Source: Alphaproteobacteria bacterium (GTDB lineage: Bacteria > Pseudomonadota > Alphaproteobacteria > Micavibrionales > Micavibrionaceae). From it: a stretch of 64,000 nt of DNA. The stretch is from positions 1-64,000 of the forward strand of contig JAGRIJ010000006.1 in the NCBI GenBank assembly GCA_020443295.1. Reading direction: 5' to 3'. Position numbers and translations under genes: made by a program. The notes under the pieces were generated by a model, which worked only from the letters and a program-made list of their open reading frames with translations, had not been told where the DNA came from and did no database searches. Below are positions 45,040 through 53,432 of the stretch, one piece after another (positions within the stretch are counted from its first letter, which is position 1; every line of letters starts with the position of its first letter).

Positions 45040-45109
45040 CGCAAAATCTTCACTTAGTTTTTAAAAACCTATAAAACAATAACAATTCTAGAGGCTTGGC
45101 TCAATATAT

Positions 45110-46969
45110 TTATTTAGTTATCTCATCTTTCGTTGCGGATGGTGCAGGTTTCGGCTCCATCCACCACGTTTCCATAACCATTCCGTAGAGCGGAATTTTG
45201 TCCGGAGTGCGGATGGATTTGTCGTAGGCCACATCGTCTAAACCCGTGTAAAACAGCGGGATTACGAAGTATTCGGAGAGAAGGATGCGGTCGATGGCGT
45301 GGGCGTGGGCCGTGAGATCTTCGTAGGTTTTTGCGTTGGCAATTCCCTTGATTAAATTATCCAGAGCCGGGTTGCAGATGCCTGCAAAATTAAAGCGTCC
45401 GTCTTCCCCGGCGGCCTTGCAGCTCCAGTAAATCGCCTGTTCAGTTCCCGGCGAAAGGCTGTTTTGCCAATAATAAAACAGGATATCGTAGTCATAGCGG
45501 TTTTTCCGGTTCTCAAAATTCGCGGCATCCAGAAGGCGTGTCGTCAGGCTGATTCCAAGTTTTTCCAAGCTTTTTGCGTAATTCAGGGTCATTTTTTCGT
45601 CTTGCGCGGTGATGAGGATCACTTCGAAGGACAGGGGTTTTTTTGTTTCCCTGTTCACGCGCTGCCCGTTTTCCACAATCCATCCGGCTTCGCGCAGCAG
45701 GCGGTCGGCTTCGCGAAGGCGGGAACGGAGCGGGCGGGTGTCGGGGTCTTCCAGTTTTTCCTGAAAAACCATCGGGGAAAGCTTGCTTTTCCATGGCTCA
45801 AGCAGGTTTTTTGCCGCTTCCGAGAGGGGGCCGGATCCATCGAGAGATGAGTTTGGGAAAAAACTCCTAATTCTTTTGCCGGAGCCGAAGAACAGGTTTT
45901 TTCCGATCCATTCGGAGTCGAGAGCCAGAAAGAGCGCTTTTCGCACCCTGATATCGTTCAACGGAGCCCGGCGCATGTTCAGGATGAAGCCCTGAACGCG
46001 TTCGGGTCTGCGGTGGGGAATTTCCTTTGTGACAATCCTGCTTTTATCGATGTCCTTATATGAGGTGAACCATTTGGCTATATCGAATTCGCGGCGAACA
46101 TTCAGGTCCCCTTTTTTGAACGCTTCGAGGGAGACACCGTCGTCTCGATAATAGTCGTAAACGATCCTGTCGAAATTATAATGCCCCGCATTGGGAAGAA
46201 GGTCTTTGGCCCAGTAATTTTTAACCCGTTCATATACGATCCGGCGCGGGTTATCGACGATTGCGATTTTATACGGGCCGTTGGTGAGAGGCGGGTCGAG
46301 GACAGTTTCCTCGAAATCGCGGTTTTCCCACCATTTTTTCGAGAGGACGGGCATCATGGCGAAAATCATCACGGTTTCCCGCTCATAGCCGGGGGCGAAG
46401 TGGAAATAGACGGTCCTTTCGTTCTTTTTTTCTGCCTTATCGGCCTGTTTGTAGATGCGCTGCATGTTGGGGCGCCCGTGTTCCTTAAGCGTTTCGTAAG
46501 AAAAGAGCACGTCATCGGCAGTGATGGGGGTGCCGTCGTGAAAGCGGGCGGCGGGGTTTAGTGTGAATGTTACGGAGGAACGGTCGTCAGGGATTTCCGC
46601 ATGTTCGGCAATGAGGGGGTAAAGCGTGAAGGGCTCGTCCCAGACGCGGGCCATCAGGCGGTCGTAAATGTAGCTCAGGTCCTGAGCTGGAACACCCTTA
46701 ATCGCAAAAGGATTTAAGGTATCAAACGATCCCGTGGCGCCGATTTTCAGGGTTCCGCCTTTCGGGGCGTCCGGGTTGGCGTAATCCAGATGGGTGGCCG
46801 AGGGGTCGTATTTCGGAGTTCCGTGCATGGCAAGCCCGGTGTACCGGGAGGGGGCGTCAGGCGCGGAAATTCCGTCCGCATAGGAAGAAACCGCTGACAG
46901 GGATAATACGAAATAGGTTATAATACAGAGAATAGCAGAGTTTTTTGGGATAAGCTGGATCATGGACAT
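45110..46969 (-). CDS. Periplasmic peptide-type ABC-transporter binding protein (YejA-like)
   Basis: About 619 residues from the ATG at 46969 (46963 also possible). A signal peptide (to about 30, ending S-S-Y-A) is followed by the family-5 solute-binding pattern: FAMHGTPKYDP-like region, GGTLKIGATGSFDTLNPF, RFHDGTPITADDVLFSYETL and later LNDIRVRKALFLALD. YejA-type proteins bind oligopeptides, including microcin C-like and cell-wall peptides. No permease or ATPase genes are adjacent, so it is an orphan binding protein. It is divergent from the macrodomain gene and their start regions overlap. Confidence 0.85.
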   Translation of the reverse strand: MSMIQLIPKNSAILCIITYFVLSLSAVSSYADGISAPDAPSRYTGLAMHGTPKYDPSATHLDYANPDAPKGGTLKIGATGSFDTLNPFAIKGVPAQDLSYIYDRLMARVWDEPFTLYPLIAEHAEIPDDRSSVTFTLNPAARFHDGTPITADDVLFSYETLKEHGRPNMQRIYKQADKAEKKNERTVYFHFAPGYERETVMIFAMMPVLSKKWWENRDFEETVLDPPLTNGPYKIAIVDNPRRIVYERVKNYWAKDLLPNAGHYNFDRIVYDYYRDDGVSLEAFKKGDLNVRREFDIAKWFTSYKDIDKSRIVTKEIPHRRPERVQGFILNMRRAPLNDIRVRKALFLALDSEWIGKNLFFGSGKRIRSFFPNSSLDGSGPLSEAAKNLLEPWKSKLSPMVFQEKLEDPDTRPLRSRLREADRLLREAGWIVENGQRVNRETKKPLSFEVILITAQDEKMTLNYAKSLEKLGISLTTRLLDAANFENRKNRYDYDILFYYWQNSLSPGTEQAIYWSCKAAGEDGRFNFAGICNPALDNLIKGIANAKTYEDLTAHAHAIDRILLSEYFVIPLFYTGLDDVAYDKSIRTPDKIPLYGMVMETWWMEPKPAPSATKDEITK

Positions 46970-47537
46970 AGTGATATCAAACTCCGGGCATGCCCGGAAA
47001 CCCTTTCTGCATAAAATCAAGCTGGTGCAGGGAAATATCGTCGATCAGGAGGTCGATGCGATCATCACGGTGGTTCCCAAAAATCTTGAGCATGTCGGCA
47101 GCCTGAACCGAGCGATTTTCGATGCGGCGGGACATAAGCTTGACGATTTTATCCTTGAAAATATCTACAAGCCCAAAGTCGGAGATGTTTATGCTGTGCC
47201 GGGCTTTAATCTGAAAGCCCGGCATGTGCTGATCGGGGTGATGCCGTATTTCCGGACGGATTTCGATAAGAGCGAGCACTACCTGACCAATGTGACCCGT
47301 AAAATTATGGAGCTTGCGCGGTGCATGTTTTTGCAGAAGATCGCCTTTCCGCCTATCGCTTCGGGCAAGAACGGCTATCCGCGGGCAAAGGCCGCGCGGC
47401 TGATTGTTCACGGTATTGTCGACCGGCTTGATTCCGCGATCGAGGAGGTAAGGATCGTCTGTCCGGACAGCAAGAGCCTGATCGATTTTCAGCACAAGCT
47501 GACAACTGTGGGATGGGACGAGCAGTTACGCGGCTGA
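46962..47537 (+). CDS. Divergent macrodomain-like protein
   Basis: 191 residues. Residues about 25-170 have the macrodomain pattern: LVQGNIVDQEVDAIITVVP, then LNRAIFDAAGHKL, KVGDVYAVPGFNLKARHVLIGVMP, FLQKIAFPPIASGKNGYPRAKAA. The usual catalytic N-A-A-N is replaced by V-V-P-K-N, and the glycine loop G-G-G-V-x-x-A-I by V-G-S-L-N-R-A-I. ADP-ribose binding may remain, but hydrolase activity is doubtful. Its start codon overlaps the divergent binding-protein start region and its 3' end overlaps the YwqK-like gene by 12 bp. Confidence 0.75.
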   Translation: MDIVISNSGHARKPFLHKIKLVQGNIVDQEVDAIITVVPKNLEHVGSLNRAIFDAAGHKLDDFILENIYKPKVGDVYAVPGFNLKARHVLIGVMPYFRTDFDKSEHYLTNVTRKIMELARCMFLQKIAFPPIASGKNGYPRAKAARLIVHGIVDRLDSAIEEVRIVCPDSKSLIDFQHKLTTVGWDEQLRG

Positions 47538-48275
47538 CTCTTTCGAGTCGCCAAAGATTTCCGGAGGGAAGGTTCTGCGGTTTGAATCTTCGCGCGGGTC
47601 GTAAGGGGGCAGGGCCTGGTCTCTTCTTTGTTCCTGAATATAGATGGTTTTCGGAACTTCGCGGTCGTGGATATAGAATTTCGGATATCCTTCCGCCAGT
47701 TTCCCGTCTTCCTGCCAGTGTCTTTCAATACCGTGTAAAAAACCGTTGTTCCACGACCGTTCGCCCAGAACGGTTTTCTGGTCCGGGTTCAGCCACCATT
47801 GGAAGCCATGAAGCTTGCTGTTGAGCAGGGTGTGAATTTCAGCGATGAATACATTTCCCTCCTCGTCCTGATTTCGCCAGATATCATAACCGGTTCCTTC
47901 GTCGAGGGTGTAGGCTCCCATCAGGGTTCCATCAATCGTCCACTGTTTTGCCGTGCCGTGGACGCGTCCGTTTTCGTATGGCTCGCACAGGCTGAGCTGT
48001 TCCGGCTTGTACCAGTACCACGTGTATTCCATGCCGTGTTTGCGCATGTTCTTCATCGGGGTTTCGATGATGAGACGGCCTTCGTGATCGAATTGGCGGT
48101 AGCCGACAAGCTCGCCATCAAGAATATATTCGCGGCGCTCGTAGTGGATCGTTCCGCCCTTTTCGCGCGCGTGTTCATCTTCGGTATAAAATGAGACGAC
48201 CTTTTCTTCCGCTTCCGGCGGGATATCCGACTGGTAGGCGTTTTTCGCCGCCGGCTTTTCGATCATCAGCGTCAT
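47526..48275 (-). CDS. YwqK/MORN-type repeat protein
   Basis: 249 residues from the ATG at 48275, which overlaps the stop of the adenosine kinase-like gene (ATGA), indicating translational coupling. Repeats of the type R-x-F-D-x-E-G-R-L, E-x-T-x-W-x-K-P, Y-E-N-G-R-V-H-G-x-x-K-x-W and W-N-N-G-F-L-H-G-x-x-x-H-W resemble YwqK/MORN-like beta-hairpin units (about residues 30-215). The C-terminus is charged and disordered. Function unknown; in some genomes such proteins are annotated as antitoxins, which is not supported here. Convergent with the macrodomain gene. Confidence 0.65.
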   Translation of the reverse strand: MTLMIEKPAAKNAYQSDIPPEAEEKVVSFYTEDEHAREKGGTIHYERREYILDGELVGYRQFDHEGRLIIETPMKNMRKHGMEYTWYWYKPEQLSLCEPYENGRVHGTAKQWTIDGTLMGAYTLDEGTGYDIWRNQDEEGNVFIAEIHTLLNSKLHGFQWWLNPDQKTVLGERSWNNGFLHGIERHWQEDGKLAEGYPKFYIHDREVPKTIYIQEQRRDQALPPYDPREDSNRRTFPPEIFGDSKESAA

Positions 48276-49267
48276 GCAGCCACGAGTTCCTTGAGGCTTT
48301 TCTGCGGACGCGGGCCGATATGGCTGATGACTTCCGCCGCAGCTATTGCGCCGAGGCGTCCGCATTCCTCAAGCGTTCTGGCATGGGTAAATCCATGAAG
48401 GAACCCGGCTGCGAACTGATCGCCCGCGCCTGTCGTATCGACGACTTTGGGAACGGGAACTGCCGGGATCACGATCTCCCGTCCTTCGGAAATAATCACC
48501 GCCCCTTTTTCACTGCGGGTCAGGACCGAGACTTCGCAATGCGAATTGACGGCGTTTTTGGCATCCTCGAAATCGTTTTGCATGTAGAGGGATTTTATTT
48601 CTTCCTCGTTTGCGAACAGGATATCCACGTGGTTTTGCACAAGGTTCAGGAAGTCGTGTCTGTGCCGGTCTACGCAGAACGGGTCGGAGAGGGTCAGCGC
48701 GACACGGTGACCGGATATGTGCGCGCATTCGGCGGCACGGATGAAGGCCTGCTTGGCCAAATCCTTGTCAAAGAGATATCCTTCCAGGTACGTGATACTC
48801 GCGGAGGCAATAATATCGGGTTCGATGTCCTGCGGGCCGAGTTCGACGCTGGCTCCCAGATATGTGTTCATGGTGCGGTGCCCGTCCGGGGAGACCAGAA
48901 TCATACACCGTCCGGTCGGAGCCCCGGCGATAAGGGGCTGGGTCATGTGCTCCATGCCGATTTTACGCATATCTTCGCGAAAGGTTTTCCCCAGTTCGTC
49001 GTCAGCGACTTTGCCGATAAAGGCGCCGATCCCGCCGAAAGAGGCGAAGCCCGCCATCGTGTTGGCGGCCGACCCGCCGGAGGTTTCCAGCCGGCCTGGC
49101 ATTTGCGTATAGAGTTCGATCGCGCGGTTCTGGTCGATCAGCGTCATTGCGCCGCGTTCCATTCCGTATTTTGCGCATTGTTCATCCAGAAAGGCGTCAT
49201 CGACCTGTGCGAGGACGTCCACGAGAGCATTTCCAACGGCAACCACGCCCAGTGCAGCTTCTGACAT
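48272..49267 (-). CDS. PfkB-family adenosine/nucleoside kinase
   Basis: 331 residues. The PfkB ATP-binding and catalytic motif is VVDTTGAGDQFAAGFLHGF (Asp of GAGD as base), and the N-terminal region has VAVGNALVDVLAQVDDAF and the GGSAANTMAGFASFGG substrate motif. Among PfkB kinases the sequence looks closest to adenosine kinase. It lies upstream of the YwqK-like gene with a 4-nt overlap. Confidence 0.88.
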   Translation of the reverse strand: MSEAALGVVAVGNALVDVLAQVDDAFLDEQCAKYGMERGAMTLIDQNRAIELYTQMPGRLETSGGSAANTMAGFASFGGIGAFIGKVADDELGKTFREDMRKIGMEHMTQPLIAGAPTGRCMILVSPDGHRTMNTYLGASVELGPQDIEPDIIASASITYLEGYLFDKDLAKQAFIRAAECAHISGHRVALTLSDPFCVDRHRHDFLNLVQNHVDILFANEEEIKSLYMQNDFEDAKNAVNSHCEVSVLTRSEKGAVIISEGREIVIPAVPVPKVVDTTGAGDQFAAGFLHGFTHARTLEECGRLGAIAAAEVISHIGPRPQKSLKELVAA

Positions 49268-49348
49268 ACTTTATTTTCCGTTTCTTGTACGTTTGTGAAA
49301 AATATTGTTTTATCTCTTACAGGAAAACCGCAGCAAAGGGCAATTCCA

Positions 49349-49972
49349 ATGGCCGCAAAAAAGCGCAAAAAAAAGACGGAAGGCACGGATTTCAGGATAA
49401 AAGTCGTTGAAAGCGCGCTGGAACTGGCGGTGGAGAAGGGGTGGGCGGATGTAACGCTCCGTGATGTCGCGGAGCGGAGCGGGGTTTCGCTCCCCGAGTT
49501 GTATGAGCATTTCGAGGACCGTTACGATATTCTGTGCGCGCTGGGGCGGATGATCGACCGGAAGGTGCTGGAGGGGATGTCTTCGGGGACCCATGATGAA
49601 ACACCCATGCGCGAGCGGTTGTTCGATCTGCTCATGGACCGGTTCGAAGTGTTGAACAATTATCGAGAGGGCATCAAGGCTATCCTGAAATCCTTTCGCG
49701 CGGAGCCCAAGCTTGCGGTTCTTCAAATGCCGCACCTGTGCCGTTCGATGAGCTGGATGCTGGAGGCGGCAGGGTCGGATGCGAACGGGCTGACTGGCGC
49801 GGTAAAGGTGGCCGGGCTGACCGGGATCTATGTAAAAGTTTTGCGGGTGTGGTGCGAGGATGAAAGCCCGGACCTCTCCAAGACGATGGCCGCGCTGGAT
49901 CAGGCACTGGGACGGGCCGAGGCGGCGGTCAATACGATCAAGGGCCGAGGAAGAAGCGCCGAGAAGGACTAA
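49349..49972 (+). CDS. TetR-family transcriptional regulator
   Basis: 207 residues from the ATG at 49349 (AAAGGG about 8 nt upstream; the frame is open from 49295). A very basic N-terminus (AAKKRKKK) precedes a TetR helix-turn-helix (WADVTLRDVAERSGVSLPEL-type, about 30-60), then a helical ligand domain. The C-terminal half also resembles COQ9-like helical proteins. Divergent from the kinase; its targets may include that gene or the RnfD-like operon downstream. Confidence 0.8.
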   Translation: MAAKKRKKKTEGTDFRIKVVESALELAVEKGWADVTLRDVAERSGVSLPELYEHFEDRYDILCALGRMIDRKVLEGMSSGTHDETPMRERLFDLLMDRFEVLNNYREGIKAILKSFRAEPKLAVLQMPHLCRSMSWMLEAAGSDANGLTGAVKVAGLTGIYVKVLRVWCEDESPDLSKTMAALDQALGRAEAAVNTIKGRGRSAEKD

Positions 49973-50053
49973 AGATTTTTTGATTTTTTTCCAAGGGTCT
50001 TTGATTCCGCGTCGTCTTACGGGTGTTACAGGTGTTTATCGGAGGGGGCGTTT

Positions 50054-50917
50054 ATGGCCGGACAAGGGATCATTTCAAAGCTTATGCGCGATCCGCGGCA
50101 TTTTCAGATTTTGACCCTTTTATCTCTTGTGGGGCTGCAGATGCATCTGGCGGATTTCGGACCCAGCCTTGGCGTGATTGTTCTGGCCATCGGCGGGTGT
50201 TTGTTTTTCCAGATCCTTTTTTCCAGGATTTTTTCCGTTCGTCTGGATTTGCGCAGTCCGCTGATCAGCGGGCTTTCTCTTAGCATTCTACTGAAGTCTT
50301 CCCTGTTGTTGACGTATCCGCTGGCCGCGCTGATTGCGGTGGGAAGCAAATTCCTGATCCGGTACCGGGGCAAGCATGTGTTCAATCCGACGAATCTTGC
50401 GATCGTCGCACTGACGCTGGCGATGCCGGCTTATGCCTGGATCTCGCCGGGGCAATGGGGGCAGGCGGTCTGGCTGATCTTTTTCCTGGGGTGCGCCGCC
50501 CTTCTGGTTCTTTACCAGATCCCGCGCTGGGATATGGGCCCGATGTTTCTTGCGATCTGGGCCGTTTTGTTGTTCGGACGCGCTTTGTGGCTTGGCGATC
50601 CGATAGCGATCCCGGTTCATCAAATCCAGAGCGGTGCGCTTCTTATTTTCTGTTTTTTCATGATTTCCGATCCAAAGACCATTCCCGACCGTTTTACCGG
50701 GCGCCTGATTTTCGGGATGATGGTCGCCTTGATCGCCTATTACATTCAGTTCGGACTATACAGAACCGACGGGCTTTTGATTTCACTGGCGCTTGTCAGT
50801 GTTTTCACCCCCCTGATCGACCTTTTGCTTCCGGGCAGCGGGTATAATTGGGGCGACCGTATTCAAAGACACACAGCAGCAAAGGAGACACCGATATGCG
50901 CACTTCCCACCCCTTAA
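50054..50917 (+). CDS. RnfD/NqrB-like membrane protein, orphan, without flavinylation threonine
   Basis: 287 residues with about nine membrane segments. The NqrB/RnfD pattern KHVFNPTNLAIVALTLAMP (about 115) and FFMISDPKTIPD (about 205-215) identify the family. Active RnfD and NqrB carry FMN on the threonine of S-G-A-T; here the site reads QSGALLIF, so Thr is replaced by Leu and covalent FMN is not expected. No other Rnf/Nqr gene is near. It overlaps the start of the DUF2330 gene by 22 bp, so the two are one operon. Confidence 0.75.
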   Translation: MAGQGIISKLMRDPRHFQILTLLSLVGLQMHLADFGPSLGVIVLAIGGCLFFQILFSRIFSVRLDLRSPLISGLSLSILLKSSLLLTYPLAALIAVGSKFLIRYRGKHVFNPTNLAIVALTLAMPAYAWISPGQWGQAVWLIFFLGCAALLVLYQIPRWDMGPMFLAIWAVLLFGRALWLGDPIAIPVHQIQSGALLIFCFFMISDPKTIPDRFTGRLIFGMMVALIAYYIQFGLYRTDGLLISLALVSVFTPLIDLLLPGSGYNWGDRIQRHTAAKETPICALPTP

Positions 50918-52320
50918 AGTTTTTCGGAAAGGCAAGCTTGTGCCTTTCGCTTCTTGGTGCGGGGCTGGCGCTCGGCACATTACCGGCGCAGGCGTTTTGC
51001 GGCTTTTATGTTTCCAAGGCGGATTCGAGCCTCTTTAACAGCGCCTCCAAGGTGATTGTCGCTCATGCGGATGAGCGCACGGTGATTACGATGGCAAATG
51101 ATTTTCAGGGGGATCTGGACGAGTTCGCCATCGTCATTCCCGTGCCTGAGGTCTTGAAGAAAAACCAGATCCATGTGGCGGAGACGCGGCTTGTCGACCA
51201 TATGGACGCTTACACGGCGCCGCGGCTGGTGGAGTATTTCGATCCCGATCCGTGCCAGCCCCCCATGCGGGAAATGATGGCGATGAGCGCGATGGACAGC
51301 GTCGGCGCTTCGGCTCCTGCGGAAATGAAAAAATCCGCCGGGTCTTTAGGCGTTACCATTGAGGCGGAATACACAGTCGGAGAGTACGATATCGTGCTTC
51401 TTTCCGCGAAGGAAAGCCAAGGGCTTCTGACCTATCTGAATCAGGAAGGCTACAAGCTGCCGCGCGGGGCGGAGAAAATTCTGGGCAGCTATATCAAGCA
51501 GGATCTCAAATTCTTTCTTGCCAAGGTGAATCTGGAGGAGCAGAAGAGCACAGGTTACACTTATCTCCGTCCGCTGCAGATCGCGTTCGAGTCGCCCAAG
51601 TTCGTTCTGCCGATCCGTCTTGGAACGCTGAACGCCAAAGGACCGCAGGATTTGCTGCTTTATACGCTGACCCGCAACGGGCGCGTGGAAACGGCGAATT
51701 ACCGGACGGTGAAAATCCCCTCCAACATGAATATTCCGACCTATGTGAAGAACGGAAGTGAATTCGGAGAATTCTACAAGGCCATGTTCGATACCGCCGT
51801 GAAAAAAGAGAATATGAAGGCCGTGTTCCTTGAATACGCCTGGAATATGGGATGGTGCGATCCTTGCGCGGCCGATCCGATTCCCAACGAGGATCTGCTG
51901 ACTCTCGGGGCGTGGTGGATCAGCCAGCCGCCCGTTACATCCAACTGGCAGAACCGGGGCATCATGCCTCCGCAGCAGGCCCCGCAGGTTTTCGTCACGC
52001 GGATGCATGTGCGCTATGACGCCGACCATTTCCCCGAGGATCTTGTTTTGAAAGAAACCGGAGACACGGAGAATTTCCAAGGCCGTTATGTTCTGCAGCA
52101 TCCCTGGACGGGGGCCGTCAATTGCACGCAGGGACAGGAGTATCTGCGGAGCCTGCCCGCGCGGTTCGAGCAGGAAGCCAAGACCATGGCGATGCTGACC
52201 GGGTGGGATATCAATGATATCCGCCGGAAAATGAAATCCAACGGTCAATCGCCCGAGCCGGGTCCCGGTCCTGGTCCCGAGCCGAAGCCATGGTGGGATG
52301 ATATGTGGAATAAACAGTAA
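50896..52320 (+). CDS. DUF2330-domain exported protein
   Basis: 474 residues from the ATG at 50896, chosen for AAAGGAG about 9 nt upstream; a longer frame starts at 50848. A signal peptide (about 1-34, ending P-A-Q-A) is followed by the DUF2330 pattern: FCGFYVSKADSSLFNSASKV, DEFAIVIPVPEVL, and WCDPCAADPIPNEDL near residue 315. The C-terminal 30 residues are Pro/Gly-rich. Function unknown. It is coupled to the RnfD-like gene, which suggests a joint membrane-periplasm role. Confidence 0.85.
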   Translation: MRTSHPLKFFGKASLCLSLLGAGLALGTLPAQAFCGFYVSKADSSLFNSASKVIVAHADERTVITMANDFQGDLDEFAIVIPVPEVLKKNQIHVAETRLVDHMDAYTAPRLVEYFDPDPCQPPMREMMAMSAMDSVGASAPAEMKKSAGSLGVTIEAEYTVGEYDIVLLSAKESQGLLTYLNQEGYKLPRGAEKILGSYIKQDLKFFLAKVNLEEQKSTGYTYLRPLQIAFESPKFVLPIRLGTLNAKGPQDLLLYTLTRNGRVETANYRTVKIPSNMNIPTYVKNGSEFGEFYKAMFDTAVKKENMKAVFLEYAWNMGWCDPCAADPIPNEDLLTLGAWWISQPPVTSNWQNRGIMPPQQAPQVFVTRMHVRYDADHFPEDLVLKETGDTENFQGRYVLQHPWTGAVNCTQGQEYLRSLPARFEQEAKTMAMLTGWDINDIRRKMKSNGQSPEPGPGPGPEPKPWWDDMWNKQ

Positions 52321-52336
52321 GCCCCCTCTTGCTGCG

Positions 52337-52371
52337 AGAAGGGCTGGCTTTCATGCCAGCTCTTCTTTTTT
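52337..52371 (+). terminator. Rho-independent terminator overlapping the ribokinase-like 3' end
   Basis: A 12-bp stem with one G-U pair (AGAAGGGCTGGC with GCCAGCTCTTCT, loop TTTCAT) followed by six T. It ends the DUF2330 operon, and its right arm encodes the last residues of the convergent PfkB kinase (E-E-L-A). Confidence 0.8.
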
Positions 52372-53292
52372 GGGGTCCTTGAGCTTGTTGATTACAGCGT
52401 CGATTTCTTCGAGCGTCGGGAAAGCAGAAAGCGTGCCGAATTTCGTGCAGGTCAGCGTTGCAGCGATTCCGGCGCGTTTCATCGCGCGGGGCAGGGTATG
52501 CCCGGCCTGAATGCAGGCGGCAAAGGTGCCGGTGAAGGAATCCTCCGCCCCGGATGTATCGACAATTTCCATTCCTTCCAGCGCGGCGACCGACCAGCCG
52601 ACGCCCTTTTCACTGACGGCTACGCAGCCGCGGTCGCCGATTGTCACGATGCAATTGAGGTGTGCGGATTCGGCCAAAACCTTCGCGAGTTTCAGGGCGT
52701 CGTCCTGGGCTTTCAGGCCAAGGGATTCGCACAGACGTCCGGCCTCGACACGGTTGACAATGAGGTAATCCAGATTTTTCAGCGTGCTGAGTTTCAGATC
52801 TACGGATGGCGCAAGGTTTAGAATGGTCACAGCCCCCTTGCTTTTGGCGCGTTCCAAAAGGACACCGTTTTGCTCGGCGTTAACGTCTGTTTGAAGGAGG
52901 AGGAGGTTTTTTCCGCTCAAGCTGCTTTCCGGTATTCTATCCGCCGAAATGTTTGCGTTTGCTCCGGTAAAGGTTATTGTTTTTCGTTTTCCCGCTTTTT
53001 CAATCGTCTGAACGATGAGGCCGGTCGGCGTTTCTGTTTTCGACAGGCTGCTTGTCCGGATGTTTTCCCGTTCCAGGGTTTCCAGAATTACCTGACCGTA
53101 GGGGTCGTTTCCTATGGCGCCGATGAGGCTGATCTCGGCTCCGGTCCGCGCTGCGGCTACGGCCTGGTTCAGGGCCTTTCCGCCGGGAACGATCTCACAT
53201 ACTTCAGTATGTTGGCTTTCCGGGCCGTTTTTTGCGTTTCCAACCGGTTTTACGCGGATTTCCGTTGAGATATGACCAAAGTCAAGGATCAT
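52351..53292 (-). CDS. Ribokinase-like PfkB-family kinase
   Basis: 313 residues. Features are the PfkB substrate motif VPGGKALNQAVAAARTGAEI and the catalytic region VDTSGAEDSFTGTFAA near residue 250. The catalytic loop is G-A-E-D rather than the usual G-A-G-D: the Asp is kept, but the second Gly of the oxyanion hole is Glu. The enzyme may be weak or altered. Ribose phosphorylation is a guess from overall similarity. It is divergent from hemA. Confidence 0.8.
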   Translation of the reverse strand: MILDFGHISTEIRVKPVGNAKNGPESQHTEVCEIVPGGKALNQAVAAARTGAEISLIGAIGNDPYGQVILETLERENIRTSSLSKTETPTGLIVQTIEKAGKRKTITFTGANANISADRIPESSLSGKNLLLLQTDVNAEQNGVLLERAKSKGAVTILNLAPSVDLKLSTLKNLDYLIVNRVEAGRLCESLGLKAQDDALKLAKVLAESAHLNCIVTIGDRGCVAVSEKGVGWSVAALEGMEIVDTSGAEDSFTGTFAACIQAGHTLPRAMKRAGIAATLTCTKFGTLSAFPTLEEIDAVINKLKDPKKEELA

Positions 53293-53377
53293 ATGAGGAT
53301 AAGCCCCTATCGGTTATAATGAGTGCAGGTTTTTCATGTTACTCTAAAAAGAATGTCGAGCTTGAAACAGGAATTCC

Positions 53378-53391
53378 TTGATCTTGCTCAA
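53378..53391. promoter_or_regulatory. FNR/CRP-family-like dyad at the hemA promoter
   Basis: TTGAT-CTTG-CTCAA differs from the FNR consensus TTGAT-N4-ATCAA at one position. It overlaps the -35 hexamer of the putative hemA promoter, 42 bp upstream of the ATG. Confidence 0.5.
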
Positions 53392-53406
53392 TATCAGGAA
53401 TAATAA
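53378..53406 (+). promoter_or_regulatory. Putative hemA promoter
   Basis: TTGATC at 53378-53383 and TAATAA at 53401-53406 with a 17-bp spacer. A start near 53413 would leave a leader of about 20 nt with an AAGG site before the ATG at 53433. Confidence 0.45.
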
Positions 53407-53432
53407 GAGTCCCAGAAAAGGCAAGGCCGTTT

